This document shows positions 9,682 to 18,854 of a stretch of DNA of 64,000 bases, in pieces. Numbering within the stretch: the stretch's first letter is position 1; every line of letters begins with the position of its first letter. Source of the DNA: CAINVV01 sp963663675 (GTDB lineage Bacteria > Bacteroidota > Bacteroidia > Bacteroidales > Prolixibacteraceae); NCBI GenBank assembly GCA_963663675.1, contig OY760498.1:1550001-1614000 (forward strand), in the 5' to 3' direction. Position numbers and translations under genes: made by a program. The notes under the pieces were generated by a model, which was not told the DNA's origin, did not search any database, and worked only from the letters and a program-made list of their open reading frames with translations.

Positions 9682-10581
9682 ATGATAAATACTTTAGAAG
9701 ATTTGTTTCCGGCAGTTCTGCAAAAACCGAAGCGGACCCTGATCGTCGTAAGCGCCAATGACAACCACTCGGTGGAAGCAGCTTACAAAGCCATCAAAAG
9801 TGGTCTTATTCATGCGACTTTGATTGGTGATCAGGTTGTAATGAGGAAAATTTGTTCGACAATGAAGTTTGACACTTCATTGTTCAAAACTATCCACCAG
9901 CCTGATGACAGACTTGCAGCTGAGCTTGCAGTTGAGATGATCAGGAAAAGGGAAGGTGACATTCTCATGAAGGGTCTTATTTCCACTGATAAATTTATCA
10001 AGGCAATACTTGACAAGGAAAAGGGATTGATTGACCAGGGTAATGTTTTGAGTCATGTGACAGTTATTCAAAATCCGAATTATTATAAATTAATGATAGT
10101 CAGTGATGTGGCTGTGCTTCCGCAACCTGACCTGGGCCAAAAGGTTCAACTCATCAGGTACATGGTAAAAACGGCTAATGCTATGGGCATTAGTTTGCCC
10201 AAGGTTGCCGTGATTTGTCCAAGTGAACAGTTGCTGGTTCAGCTCGATTCTTCGAGAGATGCAGCGTTCCTCTCTAAAATGTGTGAACGTGGACAGATTC
10301 AGGGCTGCATAGTTGATGGTCCGCTGGCTCTGGACATTGCCATTGATAAGGAGGCTGCTGCCATAAAAGGGTTGAGCGGTGAAGTGGCAGGAGACGCTGA
10401 CTGTTTGCTGTTTCCAAACCTGGATGCTGGAAATGTATTTTACAAAACCAACATGAAGCTGGCCAAAGCCGAATCTGCCGCCATGCTTGTCGGAGCCCGG
10501 GTACCGGTCGTCCTTACTTCCAGGGGTGATTCTACCCTGACAAAGCAATATTCTATTGCTCTTGCCTCATTAGTGTCATAA
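9682..10581 (+). CDS. ptb: Phosphate butyryltransferase
   Basis: A 299-residue member of the PTA/PTB family, shorter than the Pta at 6169, as expected for Ptb (about 300). It exchanges CoA for phosphate on butyryl-CoA or a branched short acyl-CoA. Recognisable segments are GDILMKGLISTDKFIKAIL, VSDVAVLPQPDL (the typical Ptb VTDAAMNIYPDL region) and the C-terminal LLFPNLDAGNVFYKT, which parallels LVFPGLESGNIGYKL in Pta. It is followed after 11 bp by buk, so the two are almost certainly translated from one message. The preferred acyl chain cannot be decided from the sequence. Confidence 0.92.
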   Translation: MINTLEDLFPAVLQKPKRTLIVVSANDNHSVEAAYKAIKSGLIHATLIGDQVVMRKICSTMKFDTSLFKTIHQPDDRLAAELAVEMIRKREGDILMKGLISTDKFIKAILDKEKGLIDQGNVLSHVTVIQNPNYYKLMIVSDVAVLPQPDLGQKVQLIRYMVKTANAMGISLPKVAVICPSEQLLVQLDSSRDAAFLSKMCERGQIQGCIVDGPLALDIAIDKEAAAIKGLSGEVAGDADCLLFPNLDAGNVFYKTNMKLAKAESAAMLVGARVPVVLTSRGDSTLTKQYSIALASLVS

Positions 10582-10592
10582 AAAATCAATTC

Positions 10593-11687
10593 ATGGATAG
10601 TTCAGATCTTGTCAGAATATTGGTGATAAATCCGGGTTCAACGACCACTAAAATCGCCATATATGAAAATTCCATTTGCATATATTTAAAAACACTTCAT
10701 CATTCACTGGTAGATTTGGGTAAGTACCAAACGATCGCAGATCAGTATACCTTCAGAAGAAACTGCGTTTTGTTCCAGCTGGAGCATGAAGGCTTCTCCC
10801 TTGAAGAAATTCATGTTGTAATTGGCAGAGGAGGGCTTACCTATCCCCTGGAATCAGGTGTATACCTGATCAATGAGCTGATGGTAAAGCATTGCAGGGA
10901 AGGAGTCATGGGTGTACATGCTTCCAACCTGGGATCCATGATCGCATTTGATATTGCGCAGGAACATCCGGGCATGTTGGCACTCATTGCAGATCCTGTT
11001 GTAACGGATGAAATGGACGGAATCGCAAGGGTATCGGGACATCCGATGTTTACCCGAAGGTCAATTTTTCATGCACTGAATCAGAAAGCTGTTGCCCGCC
11101 AGCATGCGATGAAAGTGGGAATCTCCTATGAAGATCTTGATTTGATTGTTGTTCATCTTGGCGGTGGCATTTCAGTAGGGGTGCACCAACATGGGCGGGT
11201 AGTTGACGTTAACAATGCCCTTGACGGCGAAGGCCCGTTTTCTCCCGAACGGAGTGGTTCCTTACCCGTTGGTGATCTTGTAAAGCTTTGTTTTAGTGGT
11301 AAGTATAGTTACCAGGATGTTATGTCCATGATTTCAGGTAACGGTGGATTTGCAGCCTACCTGGGAACGAATGATGCCCGTGAGGTTGAACTTGCGGTTA
11401 AAAGAGGTGACGAAAAAGCTACTTTCTACCATACTGCAATGGCCTATCAAATAGCTAAATACATTGGAGAAATGGCTACCGTCCTTAAAGGAAAGATTGA
11501 CGGAATTCTGATTACCGGTGGAATTGCTTTCGATAAAAGATTAATGTCCCTGATTCGTGAAAGGGTAGAGTTTATCGCACCCGTCTCAGTCTATGCCGGA
11601 CAAGATGAGCTTAAGGCATTGGCGATGAATGCTTTAATGGTCGCCAGGGGAGAGCTTGAACCGCGGGTCTATGATGTTTTAAGCTAA
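10593..11687 (+). CDS. buk: Butyrate kinase
   Basis: A 364-residue acyl-phosphate kinase producing ATP from butyryl (or branched-chain acyl) phosphate. Family marks are VINPGSTTTKIAIYEN at the N-terminus, GRGGLTYPLESGVY, the glycine loop HLGGGISVGVHQHGRVVD, DGEGPFSPERSGSLP and ITGGIA near the C-terminus. Length agrees with known Buk proteins (about 355-365). It starts 11 bp after ptb and closes the acyl-phosphate block. With ptb it offers a second ATP-yielding exit parallel to Pta-AckA, for butyrate, isobutyrate or isovalerate. Confidence 0.95.
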   Translation: MDSSDLVRILVINPGSTTTKIAIYENSICIYLKTLHHSLVDLGKYQTIADQYTFRRNCVLFQLEHEGFSLEEIHVVIGRGGLTYPLESGVYLINELMVKHCREGVMGVHASNLGSMIAFDIAQEHPGMLALIADPVVTDEMDGIARVSGHPMFTRRSIFHALNQKAVARQHAMKVGISYEDLDLIVVHLGGGISVGVHQHGRVVDVNNALDGEGPFSPERSGSLPVGDLVKLCFSGKYSYQDVMSMISGNGGFAAYLGTNDAREVELAVKRGDEKATFYHTAMAYQIAKYIGEMATVLKGKIDGILITGGIAFDKRLMSLIRERVEFIAPVSVYAGQDELKALAMNALMVARGELEPRVYDVLS

Positions 11688-11852
11688 ATTAAGAGGGCGG
11701 TTCAGTAAAGGACTTTATTATATTCTGAAATAGATAATTGAAGTTTTTTCTAATGCTGTATTTTGAATGAAAAGTAATTCCTTCCTTTGTTTTTAGCTGA
11801 ATGAGTTCATTCCGATGCACTTTTGTAATTCAGCCAACCTAACAGAAAAAAA

Positions 11853-13112
11853 ATGAAGTACTTAGTTCTCAGTTTATTCCTAATTGTTTATTCGTCCTTG
11901 CTCCATTCCCAGACTTTTGTCCCAAACTATGATGAAGCAAAAGTACCTGTCTTCATTCTGCCTGATCCGTTGGTATTCAACAATGGAAAAGAAGTAAGCA
12001 ACGCTAAGGAGTGGTCAAAAAGAAGGATTGAATTGCTTCAAGTATTTGATAATGAAATGTATGGCAAAGTGCCTGCAGGGAAGGTCAAAGTTTCAGCCAA
12101 AGAAATTTCAATCAATGATAATTCTTGTAATGGCCTGGCAATCAGAAGAGAAGTTCAGATTTTGCTTGAGAGGGAAGGTAAACAGGTACCATTGAACCTG
12201 CTTATTTATCTTCCAAAATCTGCCAGAAAATCACCCTTGTTTCTCGGGTACAATTTTAGTGGCAATCATACTGTATCAGCTGAGGCGGGGATCCAGGTTG
12301 CTTCTTCCTGGGTCAGGAACAATGCTGTGCAGGGAATTACGGACAACCGGTCAAAGGAGAGCCTCAGGGGATCAGATACCGCTTCGTGGCCGGTCAGCGA
12401 AATAATCAGCCGTGGATATGGAGTTGCTACTCTTTATTACGGAGATGTTGATCCTGATTTCAACGATGGTTTTCAAAATGGTGTTCATGCACTTTTTTCT
12501 TCTCCAAGAGACAGCTCATCCTGGGGAAGTGTTGCTGCCTGGGCATGGGGATTATCCAGGGTGATGGATTATCTTGAAAATATTAAGGAGGTGGATCCGA
12601 ACCGGGTAATAGTAATTGGTCATTCCAGGCTGGGGAAAGCGGCCTTATGGGCTGGTGCTAAGGATCAGAGGTTTGCTGTTGTCATTTCCAATGAATCGGG
12701 TTGCGGAGGTGCAGCTTTGTCAAGACGCAGATATGGTGAAACCGTTGCAAGGACAAATAGCTCATTTCCTCACTGGTTTTGTGATAATTTTAAAAAATTT
12801 AACGATAAGGAAGAAACTCTCCCTTTTGATCAGCACGAATTGCTGTCGCTGGTTGCACCACGTCCGGTTTATGTATCAACTGCCGAAGAGGATCGCTGGG
12901 GAGATCCAAAAGGATCATTTCTCGCGTGTATCGCAGCTTCTCCTGTTTATCGCCTCCTTGGGGAAGAAGGTTTTCCTGGCAGGGAATTGCCACCACTGGA
13001 GCAACAGGTCGCTGGAACAATCGGATATCATATTCGTCCTGGAAAGCACAATATCACGCTATTTGACTGGAATTGTTTCATGAATTTTACAGAAAGATAT
13101 TTCAAAAAATAG
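11853..13112 (+). CDS. Secreted CE15-like glucuronoyl esterase
   Basis: A 419-residue exported alpha/beta-hydrolase. The first 19 or so residues (MKYLVLSLFLIVYSSLLHS) form a Sec signal peptide. The nucleophile elbow is GHSRLGK with Ser258; carbohydrate esterase family 15 typically has GCSRxGK. It is followed by NESGCGGAALSRRR, also typical of CE15, and by a late His in RPGKHNITLFDW as the likely catalytic base. CE15 enzymes cut ester bonds between glucuronic acid on xylan and lignin alcohols, so a plant-biomass role is likely. It stands alone, 165 bp after buk and 51 bp before the protease start. The Cys-to-His change in the elbow occurs in bacterial members and may shift specificity. Confidence 0.8.
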   Translation: MKYLVLSLFLIVYSSLLHSQTFVPNYDEAKVPVFILPDPLVFNNGKEVSNAKEWSKRRIELLQVFDNEMYGKVPAGKVKVSAKEISINDNSCNGLAIRREVQILLEREGKQVPLNLLIYLPKSARKSPLFLGYNFSGNHTVSAEAGIQVASSWVRNNAVQGITDNRSKESLRGSDTASWPVSEIISRGYGVATLYYGDVDPDFNDGFQNGVHALFSSPRDSSSWGSVAAWAWGLSRVMDYLENIKEVDPNRVIVIGHSRLGKAALWAGAKDQRFAVVISNESGCGGAALSRRRYGETVARTNSSFPHWFCDNFKKFNDKEETLPFDQHELLSLVAPRPVYVSTAEEDRWGDPKGSFLACIAASPVYRLLGEEGFPGRELPPLEQQVAGTIGYHIRPGKHNITLFDWNCFMNFTERYFKK

Positions 13113-13118
13113 TTTGGG

Positions 13119-13148
13119 TTGCTCTTTACATGATAAATCCTATATTTG
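13119..13148 (+). promoter_or_regulatory. Predicted promoter (TTG, 19 bp, TATATTTG) for the T9SS protease gene
   Basis: TATATTTG at 13141-13148 fits the Bacteroidota TAnnTTTG -7 box. A TTG at 13119-13121 stands 19 bp upstream, the normal -33 spacing. The box overlaps an in-frame TTG triplet at 13146, which argues that translation starts at the ATG at 13164 instead. Confidence 0.55.
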
Positions 13149-13163
13149 GGAAAACCAACTAAG

Positions 13164-15359
13164 ATGGCGAACCGTTGTTTAATAATCTTTTTTTTATTGA
13201 CTTTTGTTTTGACTTTTCGCGGCGTAGGACAGATTTCCTATGGTGGAACGCCGGCATCATTTAATACCCTGAAGAGCTTTAATGCATGGCTTCCTGTTGT
13301 TGAGACAGCAAAAGTTGACAATGCAGTATTGTTACAACAGGATATGCAATCCAAAAGTCCCTATAAGAAATACACATTTGCAAAAAGCTTTGACGTTGAC
13401 ATTAATCCTGCCACTTCCGGAGTTTGGGAGACGGCAGATGGCATGAGAATTTGGCGTGTGGCAATACGCTCTTCCGGAGCTTATTCACTGAACATCTTGT
13501 TTGACAGATTCATTCTTCCAACCGGCGCCTCGGTCTTCATTTATACACCTGACCATAAGGTCCTTCGTGGCGCTTTTAATGCAAACAATGAGCAGTCTTC
13601 CGGTATGTTGCCGGTTTATCCTGTTCCCGGAGACGAGATTATTGTCGAATACAACGAACCGGTAAATGTCGCAGTAGCCGGTGATCTGCATATCTCAAAG
13701 GTGAATCATGATTATAAAAACGCTATTGGCGACCGGCCCCTTGGTGAGTCTGGGAGCTGTAACCTTGATGTATTTTGCAAGGAAGCATTGGTGATGAATC
13801 AAAATAAACAATCTGTAGTCCAATTGGTTATAGCTGGAACTGATCTGTGTACCGGGACCTTGGTCAACAACACAAAAAGAGACAAAACGCCTTATCTTCT
13901 TACGGCAGGACACTGTATTCAACGTGCTTCTGATGCCCAGACAACAGTATTTACTTTCAATTATGAGAGTCCGTATTGTGGTAAGAATGGGAGTGCCAAC
14001 GGTTATGTTGATCAGACGATGACAGGATCCATTTTGCGTGCCCGTTCTGATTCCCTTGATTTTGCACTTGTAGAACTTGAAATGTTACCTCCGCCCGAGT
14101 ACAGGCCATATTATGCCGGCTGGGACCACGGCAAAGCAACTCCGTTATTAACCCGAACCGTGCACCATCCGCTTGCAGACGTAAAAAAAGTATCAGTGGA
14201 TTCAGATCCGCCTGGCATTGCCACCTATAATTCCTCCGGTCACGTACCAAACAGTTTTTGGTGGATCAAGAAATGGAATTTCGGGACGACAGAGGCAGGA
14301 TCCTCAGGCGGACCCCTTTTTAATGAATCAAACCTGTTAGTAGGCACCCTGACAGGAGGTACTGCAACCTGTGAGCTGTCGACGGACGACTTTTTTTCAA
14401 TGTTCTCCTTCCAATGGAACTTCTCATCAATTACCACCAGGCAACTGAAAAAGTGGTTGGATCCCAACAATACAGGAGAGACTAAGATTGAAGCCATTGA
14501 TCCTTATACTTCTGCCGAAACATGTGATCAGTTCTCTGATGTTAAACAGGATGAAAAATATGAAGCCGCTAAAATTACCAATGGCAGAGGCTATGTGTCT
14601 GGCCACAATTCTATGAGAATAACCAGTTATGCCCAGCGATTCGATCAGACTGAAAAGACAACTTTGTCTGCATTTTCTGTAGGAATCGCTAAAGCGATTA
14701 CTGGGGTCAACAACTGGAACAGTGTTGTTAATTTCCAGATTTATCAGATGGACGAAAACACAGGAATGCCGGGAGCAACACTGGAAACAGTTCAGGTCCC
14801 AATTAAGTCATTGAAATCCAAGTATTCACATTTTGTGGAGCTTAGTCAGCCTATTGAAATAACAGGCAAATACTTCATTGGGTATGATATAAATTACAAT
14901 AACTCAAGTGATACTGTAGCCGTATATCATTCCCCGACCAGGGCTACAAGCGACCTGAATAAGGCTTATTGTAAAATAGATAATGTATGGCAACCGTTTT
15001 ACTGGGTACAAGAGATCAATCTGAAAACATCGCTTTTAATTAATACCTACGGATGTGCCACTACTTTTGCCCAAACTAATCCGGACCCGGTTCCGATTGG
15101 TCCAAACCAGTTCAAGGTTTTTTATCCCAATGATGGAACTCCAAATTTATTGTACATGGTTAACACTGGAGCAGAAGAGTTTGGCCGGATTATTTTGTAC
15201 GACCTTCTGGGTCGGAAGATTTCAGAGACACAGCGTATGCTGACAGCTGAACCTATGGAGTTAAGCTATAACATGACATCATCAGCCGTTTATTTTATAG
15301 CGGTGGAAACGATTAGTAAAAAAGAAGTGATAAAAGTGAAAGTTATCAGAAACAGATAG
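13164..15359 (+). CDS. Secreted trypsin-like (lysyl endopeptidase type) serine protease with T9SS sorting domain
   Basis: About 731 residues from the chosen ATG. MANRCLIIFFLLTFVLTFRG is a signal peptide, and an earlier in-frame TTG at 13146 lies inside the predicted promoter box. A propeptide-like region (about 25-195) precedes an S1-family catalytic domain with His250 in LLTAGHC, Asp299 in SLDFALVELE and Ser381 in AGSSGGPLFN. The arrangement is that of Lys-C/Achromobacter-protease relatives. A beta-rich region (about 430-640) follows. The last 75 residues (FYPNDG..., ILYDLLGRKIS, SAVYFIAVE, ending VIKVKVIRNR) form a type A sorting domain for the type IX secretion system, so the enzyme is exported to the cell surface. 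It sits just upstream of an ABC importer (36 bp). Confidence 0.88.
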   Translation: MANRCLIIFFLLTFVLTFRGVGQISYGGTPASFNTLKSFNAWLPVVETAKVDNAVLLQQDMQSKSPYKKYTFAKSFDVDINPATSGVWETADGMRIWRVAIRSSGAYSLNILFDRFILPTGASVFIYTPDHKVLRGAFNANNEQSSGMLPVYPVPGDEIIVEYNEPVNVAVAGDLHISKVNHDYKNAIGDRPLGESGSCNLDVFCKEALVMNQNKQSVVQLVIAGTDLCTGTLVNNTKRDKTPYLLTAGHCIQRASDAQTTVFTFNYESPYCGKNGSANGYVDQTMTGSILRARSDSLDFALVELEMLPPPEYRPYYAGWDHGKATPLLTRTVHHPLADVKKVSVDSDPPGIATYNSSGHVPNSFWWIKKWNFGTTEAGSSGGPLFNESNLLVGTLTGGTATCELSTDDFFSMFSFQWNFSSITTRQLKKWLDPNNTGETKIEAIDPYTSAETCDQFSDVKQDEKYEAAKITNGRGYVSGHNSMRITSYAQRFDQTEKTTLSAFSVGIAKAITGVNNWNSVVNFQIYQMDENTGMPGATLETVQVPIKSLKSKYSHFVELSQPIEITGKYFIGYDINYNNSSDTVAVYHSPTRATSDLNKAYCKIDNVWQPFYWVQEINLKTSLLINTYGCATTFAQTNPDPVPIGPNQFKVFYPNDGTPNLLYMVNTGAEEFGRIILYDLLGRKISETQRMLTAEPMELSYNMTSSAVYFIAVETISKKEVIKVKVIRNR

Positions 15360-15394
15360 CGCATTTATCACGACTGAAAGTAAAAAACTTCCGA

Positions 15395-16540
15395 ATGCAG
15401 CACAGAATTGTTATTCTATTCCTTTGCCTGGGCTGTTTTATCAGTTGCTCTGTCAGTCCCGACAACAAAAAATCTTCGGGCAATTTATCCAGGTCGACAA
15501 GTGCAATAGATGCGACGGGATTTACGATTGAGCATTTCGGTAAATTCAAAAAGCTTACTGTCATTGATCCTTGGCAAAAATCAGCGAACAACCAATTTGA
15601 CTATTACCTGGTTGAGAGAGGGAAGGAGGTCCCGGAAGAAATCAAAGGCAAGCAGATTTTTTATACTCCCCTGCACAACGTTATATGTCTTTCAACTACA
15701 CACATTGGTTACCTGGATGCTTTGGGTGAATTATCCTCTGTTACTGGCCTGTCAGGGAGTGCCTACCTGACAAATTCTGAAATTCGAAAAGGAATTGAAG
15801 AAAGCCGTGTGCATGAAGTCGGATATGACAGGGGCCTGAACTATGAAATGATAGTTAAGTTGAAGCCGGATGTTGTTTTTGCTTATGGTATTGGTTCAGA
15901 GATTAATGCACAAATAAATAAGTTGCACGATTTAGGTATCCCGGTTGTTCTGGTTGGAGAATACCTGGAACAAACACCACTTGGGAAAGCAGACTGGATA
16001 GAGTTTTTTGGGGCATTTTATGGAAAGGGGAAAGAAGCTGACGCCATCTTCAAAAAAATAAAATCCAGCTATGATGCAATAAAATCAAGTGTTTCAGGTG
16101 AAAAGGTTAAACCCGGTGTTCTTACAGGTCTGCCATTTAAGGATACCTGGTGGATGGCCGGGGGCAGATCCAACCTGGCTGTATTAATTGAAGATGCGGG
16201 AGGAAATTTTTTATGGAATGAGAATACTTCCCGGGAAGCATTTCCTGTATCTTTGGAAGAAGTTTTCCTGAGAGCTGCAAAGGCAGATTACTGGATAAAC
16301 TGTGGAAACATCACAAAAATGGATGAATTATTGACCTTCGACGCACGCTTTGGCCAGGTGCCTGCCGTAGAAAAATCACAGGTATACAACAACAATCTGC
16401 ACGCTTCTCCGGGCGGAGGGACCGATTACTGGGAAAGCGGCGTGGTACATCCGGATTTGATTCTTAAGGACCTGGTAAAAATATTTCATCCTCATATTTA
16501 TGATAATAAGGACTTTAACTATTATCAAAAAATCAATTGA
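15395..16540 (+). CDS. ABC transporter substrate-binding lipoprotein (iron-siderophore/cobalamin type)
   Basis: A 381-residue periplasmic-binding protein of the BtuF/FepB class III family. The N-terminus MQHRIVILFLCLGCFISCS is a lipoprotein signal with the lipobox cysteine at residue 18. The family signatures VICLSTTHIGYLDALGEL, VGYDRGLNYEMIVKLKPDVVFAYG and GIPVVLVGEYLEQTPLGKADWIEFFG are clear. It begins the binding protein/permease/ATPase series on the plus strand, 66 bp before the permease. Whether the cargo is a ferric siderophore, haem or corrinoid cannot be told. No cobalamin riboswitch fits in the 36-bp upstream gap. Confidence 0.88.
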   Translation: MQHRIVILFLCLGCFISCSVSPDNKKSSGNLSRSTSAIDATGFTIEHFGKFKKLTVIDPWQKSANNQFDYYLVERGKEVPEEIKGKQIFYTPLHNVICLSTTHIGYLDALGELSSVTGLSGSAYLTNSEIRKGIEESRVHEVGYDRGLNYEMIVKLKPDVVFAYGIGSEINAQINKLHDLGIPVVLVGEYLEQTPLGKADWIEFFGAFYGKGKEADAIFKKIKSSYDAIKSSVSGEKVKPGVLTGLPFKDTWWMAGGRSNLAVLIEDAGGNFLWNENTSREAFPVSLEEVFLRAAKADYWINCGNITKMDELLTFDARFGQVPAVEKSQVYNNNLHASPGGGTDYWESGVVHPDLILKDLVKIFHPHIYDNKDFNYYQKIN

Positions 16541-16606
16541 GTTGTTTGAAACCTTTTGTGGATTAATTCGACAAATCCGGAGTAGTATTATGATTAAGGA
16601 ATTAGC

Positions 16607-17713
16607 ATGAATAACAATAAAAAAACGATCCCCGGCATAGGATTTAATGAAAAGGTTGTCATTTTGCCTGAAAGCCGGGAAGAACATTTCCGGTTCGGAG
16701 CTGGGCTTTTCCTCCTCTTTTTCCTGCTTGTTCTCTTGTTTCTACTGGATTTGCTGCTTGGATCTGTACCTATTTCAGTTTCTCAGTCAGTTTCAGCAAT
16801 TTTTCGACCATCCTCAGCGGATCCACAGATAGCAACAATTCTTTACCAATTTCGAATTCCAAAAGCGATTACTGCAGTATTGGCGGGTGCAGCGCTTTCA
16901 GTAGCCGGGTTGCAAATGCAGACCATATTCAGGAATCCAATTGCAGGTCCGGATATTCTTGGGATTAGTTCAGGAGCCAGCCTGGGCGTGGCTATATTCG
17001 TCCTTTCAACCGGATGGGTATTTAAAAGCACCTATCTTTTTTCGCTTTCCGGTTCCTGGGCTATCGTGCTGGCAGCCTGGCTGGGCGCTGGATGCATGAT
17101 GCTGTTGGTTGTTCTCATTGCTTCAAGGCTCAGAGACCTTATGACCGTGTTGATACTGGGCATTTTGCTTTCCAGCGCTATTTTTGCCGTCGTTAGTGTC
17201 ATGCAATATTTTAGCAGTGAATCTTCCCTGAAATCTTTTGTCGTCTGGACCATGGGGAGCCTGGGCGGAACAACACGCGACCAGCTTTCAGTCCTGTTCC
17301 CTTCAGTATTGGCCGGATTATTGGTGGCCATGCTTTCTGCCAAGTTCCTGGATGCTTTTTTACTTGGTGAAAATTACGCCAAAAGCATGGGTATGAATGT
17401 AAACAGGGCATACCTGATGGTATTGGCCTCTACTTCCATCCTGGCTGGAAGCATTACGGCGTTTTGCGGTCCAATCGCATTTGTCGGCATCATTGTACCG
17501 CATCTTGCCAGGAAGTTATTTCGCTCCACATTGCATAAAACACTGATCCCGTCTACTGTTATGCTGGGTTCAGCAGTTATGCTTTCCGGTGATATTATCT
17601 CCCAACTGCCCGGGTATGAAACAACCCTGCCAATTAATTCGGTAACTTCCTTGCTTGGGATTCCGGTTGTAATATGGATTATTTTTCAGAATAAGAAAAT
17701 AGGCGCACTTTGA
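16607..17713 (+). CDS. FecCD/BtuC-family ABC transporter permease
   Basis: A 368-residue inner-membrane permease with about ten hydrophobic helices. After a 30-residue cytoplasmic N-terminus come family motifs: RIPKAITAVLAGAALSVAGLQMQTIFRNPIAGPDILGISSGASLG, and near the C-terminus CGPIAFVGIIVPHLARKLF, which contains the coupling-helix region that meets the ATPase. Length is typical (330-370). It follows the binding-protein gene and precedes the ATPase by 52 bp, completing an importer for iron complexes or corrinoids. Confidence 0.93.
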   Translation: MNNNKKTIPGIGFNEKVVILPESREEHFRFGAGLFLLFFLLVLLFLLDLLLGSVPISVSQSVSAIFRPSSADPQIATILYQFRIPKAITAVLAGAALSVAGLQMQTIFRNPIAGPDILGISSGASLGVAIFVLSTGWVFKSTYLFSLSGSWAIVLAAWLGAGCMMLLVVLIASRLRDLMTVLILGILLSSAIFAVVSVMQYFSSESSLKSFVVWTMGSLGGTTRDQLSVLFPSVLAGLLVAMLSAKFLDAFLLGENYAKSMGMNVNRAYLMVLASTSILAGSITAFCGPIAFVGIIVPHLARKLFRSTLHKTLIPSTVMLGSAVMLSGDIISQLPGYETTLPINSVTSLLGIPVVIWIIFQNKKIGAL

Positions 17714-17765
17714 AATTTAGTAATTTCAAGCGGTTCGGGAAATATTTCATTTTCAGTGCTTTGAT

Positions 17766-18854
17766 ATGATAGAGGAAATTTTCATTGAATGTAAGAAGTT
17801 AACGATTGGATACAGCGACCGATCGTCGGCTTCTGTCGTGGTCAAGAGCGATCTTACACTGCGGGCATTCAGCGGAGAAATAGTCGCACTGATTGGCGGT
17901 AATGGCATTGGAAAGAGCACTCTGCTGAAAACCATTGCCGGATTTCAATCACCGCTATCGGGAGAACTGCTTATCCACCAGCGTTCTGCAAGGGATTACG
18001 GTCCTAAAGAGCTCGCAAGGGAGATGAGTTTCGTATCGACAGAGATGGTTAGGGCAGCTAGCCTGACTGTCAGGGAGATGGTTGGCCTTGGGCGATTTCC
18101 CTATACGAACTGGTTTGGACAGCTAACCCCCTATGATCAGAAAATTATCGATACTGCCATTCAGCAGGTAGGGTTGAACGGTTATGAAAACCGCCAGATC
18201 AGCCGCATATCTGACGGAGAGCGCCAGAGAGCGATGATTGCCAGGGCATTGGCACAGGATACCAGGATCATGGTGCTTGATGAGCCGACTGCATTCCTGG
18301 ATATTTCAAATAAATACGAGATAGTTCGAATCCTGCACAGGCTGGCCGAAGAACAGGGGAAATGCATCATTTTCTCCACACATGATTTAAATACTGCGCT
18401 TTCAATGGCTGATCACATCTGGCTTATGCTGGATGACCGTGTAGTGGAGGGCCTACCTGAAGAAATTGCCTCAAGGGGATATTTTGGTTCCTTGTTCCCA
18501 AATAATCAGCACTTAGTTTTTGATCCGAAGAAAGGTGATTTCAGGATTCGGAAAGAAAGCAAGGGCAAAGTGAAGCTTACTGCCCGGGGATCGGAGGTGT
18601 TATGGATGACAAAAGCACTGGAACGTATTGGATTCGAGGTTGTTATATCTTCAGGTACTCAACAGGAAATCGTTCATCAATCCTCAAAATCGGTCCAGGA
18701 AGACGAAAAAGTTCCTTTTCCCAGTTATGAAATGGAAGTCACCAGGGTGACAAATGGTTGGTCAGTCAGCTATTCTGATGGGACCACTGTGCTTGAGACG
18801 ATGGAACAACTTTGCAGGGTGGTAAAAAAAATTATGACTCAACCTGGATCTTGA
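17766..18854 (+). CDS. ABC transporter ATP-binding protein (FecE/BtuD type) with C-terminal extension
   Basis: A 362-residue ATPase. The Walker A is GGNGIGKSTLLKT, the signature motif is ISDGERQRAMIARAL, the Walker B is IMVLDEPTAFLD and the switch His lies in STHDLN. The canonical ABC domain ends near residue 255. About 100 extra residues follow (from GKVKLTARGSEVLWMTKALERIG), with no motif I recognise; the tail might bind a ligand or regulate the ATPase (inference). Its last 23 bp overlap the end of the convergent gene at 18832. Confidence 0.9.
   Translation: MIEEIFIECKKLTIGYSDRSSASVVVKSDLTLRAFSGEIVALIGGNGIGKSTLLKTIAGFQSPLSGELLIHQRSARDYGPKELAREMSFVSTEMVRAASLTVREMVGLGRFPYTNWFGQLTPYDQKIIDTAIQQVGLNGYENRQISRISDGERQRAMIARALAQDTRIMVLDEPTAFLDISNKYEIVRILHRLAEEQGKCIIFSTHDLNTALSMADHIWLMLDDRVVEGLPEEIASRGYFGSLFPNNQHLVFDPKKGDFRIRKESKGKVKLTARGSEVLWMTKALERIGFEVVISSGTQQEIVHQSSKSVQEDEKVPFPSYEMEVTRVTNGWSVSYSDGTTVLETMEQLCRVVKKIMTQPGS

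Noticed and set aside
15360..15394. Cobalamin riboswitch before the ABC importer
   Set aside because: The gap is only 36 bp, far too short, and no B12-box-like sequence was seen.
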